From positions 1 to 18,490 of the forward strand of contig CAJUBQ010000002.1 of assembly GCA_910584595.1 (NCBI GenBank): a stretch of 18,490 nucleotides of DNA, given 5' to 3'. The notes beneath the pieces were generated by a model, which saw only the letters and a list, made by a program, of their open reading frames with translations, was not told where the DNA came from and did not search any database. The DNA is from an uncultured Eubacterium sp. (lineage in GTDB: Bacteria > Bacillota > Clostridia > Lachnospirales > Lachnospiraceae). The position numbers and the translations under genes are program-made. Positions 15,801 to 18,490 of this stretch are shown here, piece after piece (the first letter of the stretch is position 1; each line of letters starts with the position of its first letter).

Positions 15801-17312
15801 ATGAGAGAAAAAGTTATAATATCTTATTTTAAATGCGGCACCCCTCAAGGGGACGAACTATACAGAGAGACAAAGTGTGAGCTTGAGCGCAGCGGCATCC
15901 GGGGACTTGATGTGGAGGTTGTTTTACGAGAGAACGATACCCTGGTAGGCAGAGACGCATTTATGTGTGACGATGTCATAATTTTCGATGCGTCGCTGGA
16001 AGGCGAAAAACCAGGACAGCAGTATGATGCACTGATGGAAGTCATGCTGCTTTCCGAGTATGTGCTTGTTGTGTCACGGACAATTCTTCCTTTCAACGTG
16101 GTCGGGACGTGGAAGGGAGGATATCCCAGATATCTCAGGACAGGGACTGCACATTACCCGGAAAGTCTGACCAATCCGGAAATCCTTTCGTGGCTGAAGG
16201 GTGTTTTGAACCGTTTGGAGCTTCCCAATTCCAGGAAGATCTTACGAGATGATTTTTATAAACTTTCTGTCAAGGACAGGATAATAGCGCTGGCTACTAG
16301 GACAGAGGCGGATTATGATGTAGAGGGAGTCAGTTACCGGCAGCTGCTGCAAGTCTTTGTGAGCTACTGCAGCCGTTATTCCGGTTATTTTTCCGGCCGG
16401 AAACCTCAAAAAGACGGCTATACCGTAGAGTCTTTGATTCAATTTATTTCTAAGACCCAGAATATCCCGGAAAATGAGATCGGTTATTTCCCGCCCGGAA
16501 AGCTTTCCAAGGAACTGATGACCCTTCAGCGGCGGTGGGAAGTAGTAAGCGATACCTTTAAACTTATTTTTGTCTGCTCGCAGTTTTGGATTTTGGACAC
16601 TCCAGACTATTGGGAGTCCTGGTGGACGCTGAGTGAACGAATTACACTCAGTTACATTCTTTCGGCATTGCCTGAGCACTGCCCTGATATCTATGTTGCA
16701 AAATTTGATACGAACAAGGGCGGCTTCCAGGTCAAAGCATATTTGAATCTGGAAGAGAAGCGGCGGCTCCTGCCTAAGCTCAGTCAGCGGACGCTGCGTA
16801 CGATAAGGCTCTATTTCGCGAACAGCAGAACGAATTCTATTGGTTACGTCAGGAATGCAAAGTTTAGAAAGCTGGCAGCCAAAACCGTAGCCAATTTCCT
16901 CCCGGGGCCAGACAAATGGATGGACGAATTTGCCATAACGATACCGGAGATAAAGGAGCTGTTGCGTCCTTATTGGGGGAATCGACCGGATTCGAGCAGC
17001 TTTTGGGATGACTTTATTTTGGAGTGTCCTACGTGTAAACAAAAAAGCAAGCATGTCCATTACAGCGAGGAGGAGTTCCTCTTTCCTCTAAGCACCTCGT
17101 TTTACCATGTGGTTCGCAAAGCGGATCTCCAACAGGCCGGGCAGGGCATGTTTTGCTATACCTGCCCATCTTGTGGGCACAGCTTTTATTTTCGGCCGGA
17201 AGCCTATTACAGGTGGTGTCCAATGAAAGCAGAGAGCGTTTTGGGACTTCCTGATGCGAAATTGGTGGAGAGAAAAGATATCTATGTTTTTGAGTCGGCG
17301 AAAGGACAGTGA
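15801..17312 (+). CDS. Unknown protein: TIR/Rossmann-like N-terminus and C-terminal zinc ribbon
   Basis: I do not recognise this 503-residue protein as a named family. Residues 1-115 alternate strands and helices: VIISYF (5-10), DVEVVLR (37-43), DDVIIFDAS (57-65) and EYVLVVSR (86-93), with a loop RENDTLVG (43-50). This is suggestive of a TIR-like or other Rossmann-like domain, but a clear TIR catalytic glutamate is not evident. The middle (about 150-400) is mostly helical. The C-terminus has a zinc-ribbon pattern: Cys409/Cys412 and Cys455/Cys458, with Cys452 and Cys473 nearby. I choose ATG 15801 because AAAGGAGG (15786-15793) lies seven bases upstream; an in-frame TTG at 15759 lies within an inverted repeat. 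It diverges from the CHAT gene. Its G+C is higher than either neighbour, which suggests separate acquisition. Confidence 0.8.
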   Translation: MREKVIISYFKCGTPQGDELYRETKCELERSGIRGLDVEVVLRENDTLVGRDAFMCDDVIIFDASLEGEKPGQQYDALMEVMLLSEYVLVVSRTILPFNVVGTWKGGYPRYLRTGTAHYPESLTNPEILSWLKGVLNRLELPNSRKILRDDFYKLSVKDRIIALATRTEADYDVEGVSYRQLLQVFVSYCSRYSGYFSGRKPQKDGYTVESLIQFISKTQNIPENEIGYFPPGKLSKELMTLQRRWEVVSDTFKLIFVCSQFWILDTPDYWESWWTLSERITLSYILSALPEHCPDIYVAKFDTNKGGFQVKAYLNLEEKRRLLPKLSQRTLRTIRLYFANSRTNSIGYVRNAKFRKLAAKTVANFLPGPDKWMDEFAITIPEIKELLRPYWGNRPDSSSFWDDFILECPTCKQKSKHVHYSEEEFLFPLSTSFYHVVRKADLQQAGQGMFCYTCPSCGHSFYFRPEAYYRWCPMKAESVLGLPDAKLVERKDIYVFESAKGQ

Positions 17313-17486
17313 CACAATTTCGGAAAAGTGGATCAGTGATCTTTCAGTTGAAGTATACGGCTGTAACAGCAAGAACGTAGTTGATTATATGAAGTGACTA
17401 TGATAATCTATTAAAAATAGTTGTTTATGATTTAGATTGCAGGTTGTACATATGTCTGTACCGAAATGGAGAAGAGGAGAGGGGTT
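17313..17486 (+). other. Intergenic region with no clear terminator
   Basis: This 174-base gap carries a promoter-like element at 17381-17409. The short dyad GATC-AGT-GATC near 17333-17343 is too tight and lacks a T-run, so I see no convincing terminator after the zinc-ribbon gene. Read-through into the next gene is possible. Confidence 0.45.
17381..17409 (+). promoter_or_regulatory. Putative promoter of the acidic-repeat protein gene
   Basis: TTGATT at 17381-17386 and TAATCT at 17404-17409 are 17 bases apart, with TG at 17401-17402. The sequence closely resembles the promoter at 15669-15697, including the upstream GTAG and the ACTATG before the -10. That similarity supports it more than its match to consensus does. 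Confidence 0.5.
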
Positions 17487-18490
17487 ATGAAAATATTAGA
17501 ATGCTGTCATGTGTTTCATCAGGTATCACAACAAATATTGTCTCACCCGGTTGAAAGAATCGAAAGTCTTTATGATATTCAATTACTGGAAAATATGAAA
17601 CAGAATTATACCAGGTTATTGGAAATTGCAGGCATTTTAAGCGAGTGGCATATCGAACCGGATATTTTTAATGCCAGACAGAATTTTACAGAGGCAGAAG
17701 TGGCTCAGAATGCAAAAGAGCTAATTATGGAAGTGAATCAATGTTTATTGGATAAAGATTCTATCAATTCCTACAATATATTTGCCGCTGCGGTTGATGT
17801 ATGGCTCGAAAAAGTGCAGCAGGTGGATTATCTGTATGTACTCATGGAAAAATATTTGAAAGCAGTATCTATCTTAGAGATTACAGATGAAATCAGCGTG
17901 GAGCATAAGAGTTATTTAAAAAACGCATTTGAGATTGAAGAAGCTGCGTTTGAACATTTTCAGGAAAAAAGAAAAGACTGTATACCTTCCCTCTGTAAAA
18001 AGCGGGATGATTTTATCCAATCTTTTGTTTCATGGTGTTTGCACCAGGCAAATGGTACAGATTTGCGTTTGGATGATGAGAATGGAAAGAGTGCGGCAGG
18101 ACGCAGTATCGTTAACGAAACCAAATCCATAGTGGACACTGCAGCGGAAGAAGAAAAGCCAGTTACGGAAACACTGGGGGAAACAGCGGAGAAAGAAAAG
18201 CCGGTAACGGAAACACTGGGAGAAACAGCGGAGAAAGAAAAGCCAGTAACGGAAATATTGGAGGAAGCAGCGGAAGAAGAACCTGTAACGAAAATATTGG
18301 AGGAACCGGATGCAGGAGAAGGAGAACCAGTAGCGGACACTTTGGAGACAACAGATACGGGTAAACAAGAGCCTGCAATGGAAAGATTAGAAGAACCAGC
18401 AGTGGAAGAAGAGCTTATAACGGAAACACTGGAAGCAGCAGCGGAGGAAAAAGAGTCGGTAACGGAAACATTAGAAGCAGCAGATAGTGA
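17487..18490 (+). CDS. Acidic tandem-repeat protein of unknown function (3' end beyond window)
   Basis: This frame is open from ATG 17487 to the window end (334 codons plus two bases), with a strong ribosome site GAGGAGAGGGG at 17474-17484. Residues 1 to about 205 form a mostly helical soluble domain with several cysteines and no signal peptide or obvious membrane segment. I recognise no family. From residue 225 onward there are at least eight repeats of 13-15 residues built on PVTETL followed by a Glu/Ala/Lys-rich stretch, giving a very acidic, probably extended region. Such a region could be a spacer to an unseen C-terminal domain, a binding array or a protease-cleavable linker. The gene follows the zinc-ribbon gene on the same strand, 174 bases away. 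Its A+T-rich composition matches the CHAT gene better than its immediate neighbour. Confidence 0.8.
   Translation, partial: MKILECCHVFHQVSQQILSHPVERIESLYDIQLLENMKQNYTRLLEIAGILSEWHIEPDIFNARQNFTEAEVAQNAKELIMEVNQCLLDKDSINSYNIFAAAVDVWLEKVQQVDYLYVLMEKYLKAVSILEITDEISVEHKSYLKNAFEIEEAAFEHFQEKRKDCIPSLCKKRDDFIQSFVSWCLHQANGTDLRLDDENGKSAAGRSIVNETKSIVDTAAEEEKPVTETLGETAEKEKPVTETLGETAEKEKPVTEILEEAAEEEPVTKILEEPDAGEGEPVADTLETTDTGKQEPAMERLEEPAVEEELITETLEAAAEEKESVTETLEAADS
18159..18490 (+). repeat. In-frame 39-45 base tandem repeats encoding acidic units
   Basis: Eight units start at 18159, 18201, 18243, 18282, 18327, 18372, 18414 and 18456, with lengths 42, 42, 39, 45, 45, 42, 42 and an incomplete last unit. 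The first two are nearly identical in DNA. Later units diverge but keep the P-V-T-E-x-L core. All length changes are multiples of three, so the frame is kept. The array may continue past the window. Confidence 0.85.

Noticed and set aside
16242..17060. Long antisense open frame (272 codons) inside the zinc-ribbon protein gene
   Set aside because: It has no ribosome site and lies wholly opposite a gene with a strong ribosome site, coherent domains and a zinc-ribbon pattern. Higher G+C lengthens chance frames here.
15760..17337. TGGATCA at both edges of the zinc-ribbon gene as an insertion target duplication
   Set aside because: The 7-base match is short, not exactly at the gene edges, and no transposase or terminal repeats accompany it.
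17960..18378. Antisense repetitive frames opposite the acidic repeats
   Set aside because: They mirror the tandem repeat and have no ribosome site; the plus frame is continuous from a strong ribosome site at 17474-17484.
18159..18490. CRISPR array
   Set aside because: The units are contiguous in-frame coding repeats without unique spacers, and no cas genes are present.

Overview
The window looks like chromosomal DNA of an anaerobic Firmicute of the class Clostridia, probably Lachnospiraceae. This rests on an Rnf operon in the clostridial order C-D-G-E-A-B, proteins of clostridial size (short RnfC, RnfB with extra ferredoxin-type clusters), strong AGGAGG ribosome sites, A+T-rich intergenic DNA and TTG/GTG starts. 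The assignment is inferred from gene content; no rRNA or tRNA is present to confirm it.

Region 1 (1-5370) holds the tail of an unidentified upstream gene, an extended -10 promoter, and the complete rnfCDGEAB operon closed by a perfect 12-bp-stem terminator. The six proteins form the membrane Rnf complex, which passes electrons from reduced ferredoxin to NAD+ and exports Na+ or H+. Region 2 (5371-6341) holds one small coiled-coil protein gene with its own promoter and terminator, followed by about 430 bases that are largely non-coding but contain two strong hairpins and a possible 23-residue frame.

Region 3 (6342-11301) is a run of four different GT4-family (GT-B fold) glycosyltransferases, all on the plus strand and mostly tightly packed. 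They probably build one surface oligosaccharide. No flippase, polymerase or sugar-nucleotide gene is visible.

Region 4 (11310-18490) is the unusual part. A 1402-residue protein with TPR-like repeats and a C-terminal CHAT caspase-like protease domain (intact His and Cys) is read on the minus strand. Divergent from it is a 503-residue protein with an N-terminal alpha/beta domain that weakly resembles TIR and a C-terminal zinc ribbon. Downstream, on the same strand as that gene, is a protein running off the window edge, with an alpha-helical N-terminus followed by at least eight acidic repeats of 13-15 residues. Putative promoters of the two plus-strand genes share an element of about 45 bases, and the CHAT promoter has the same core and spacing. 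This suggests that the three genes are co-regulated. A signalling or defence module built around a caspase-like protease is a reasonable hypothesis, but its sensor, target and function cannot be read from this sequence.
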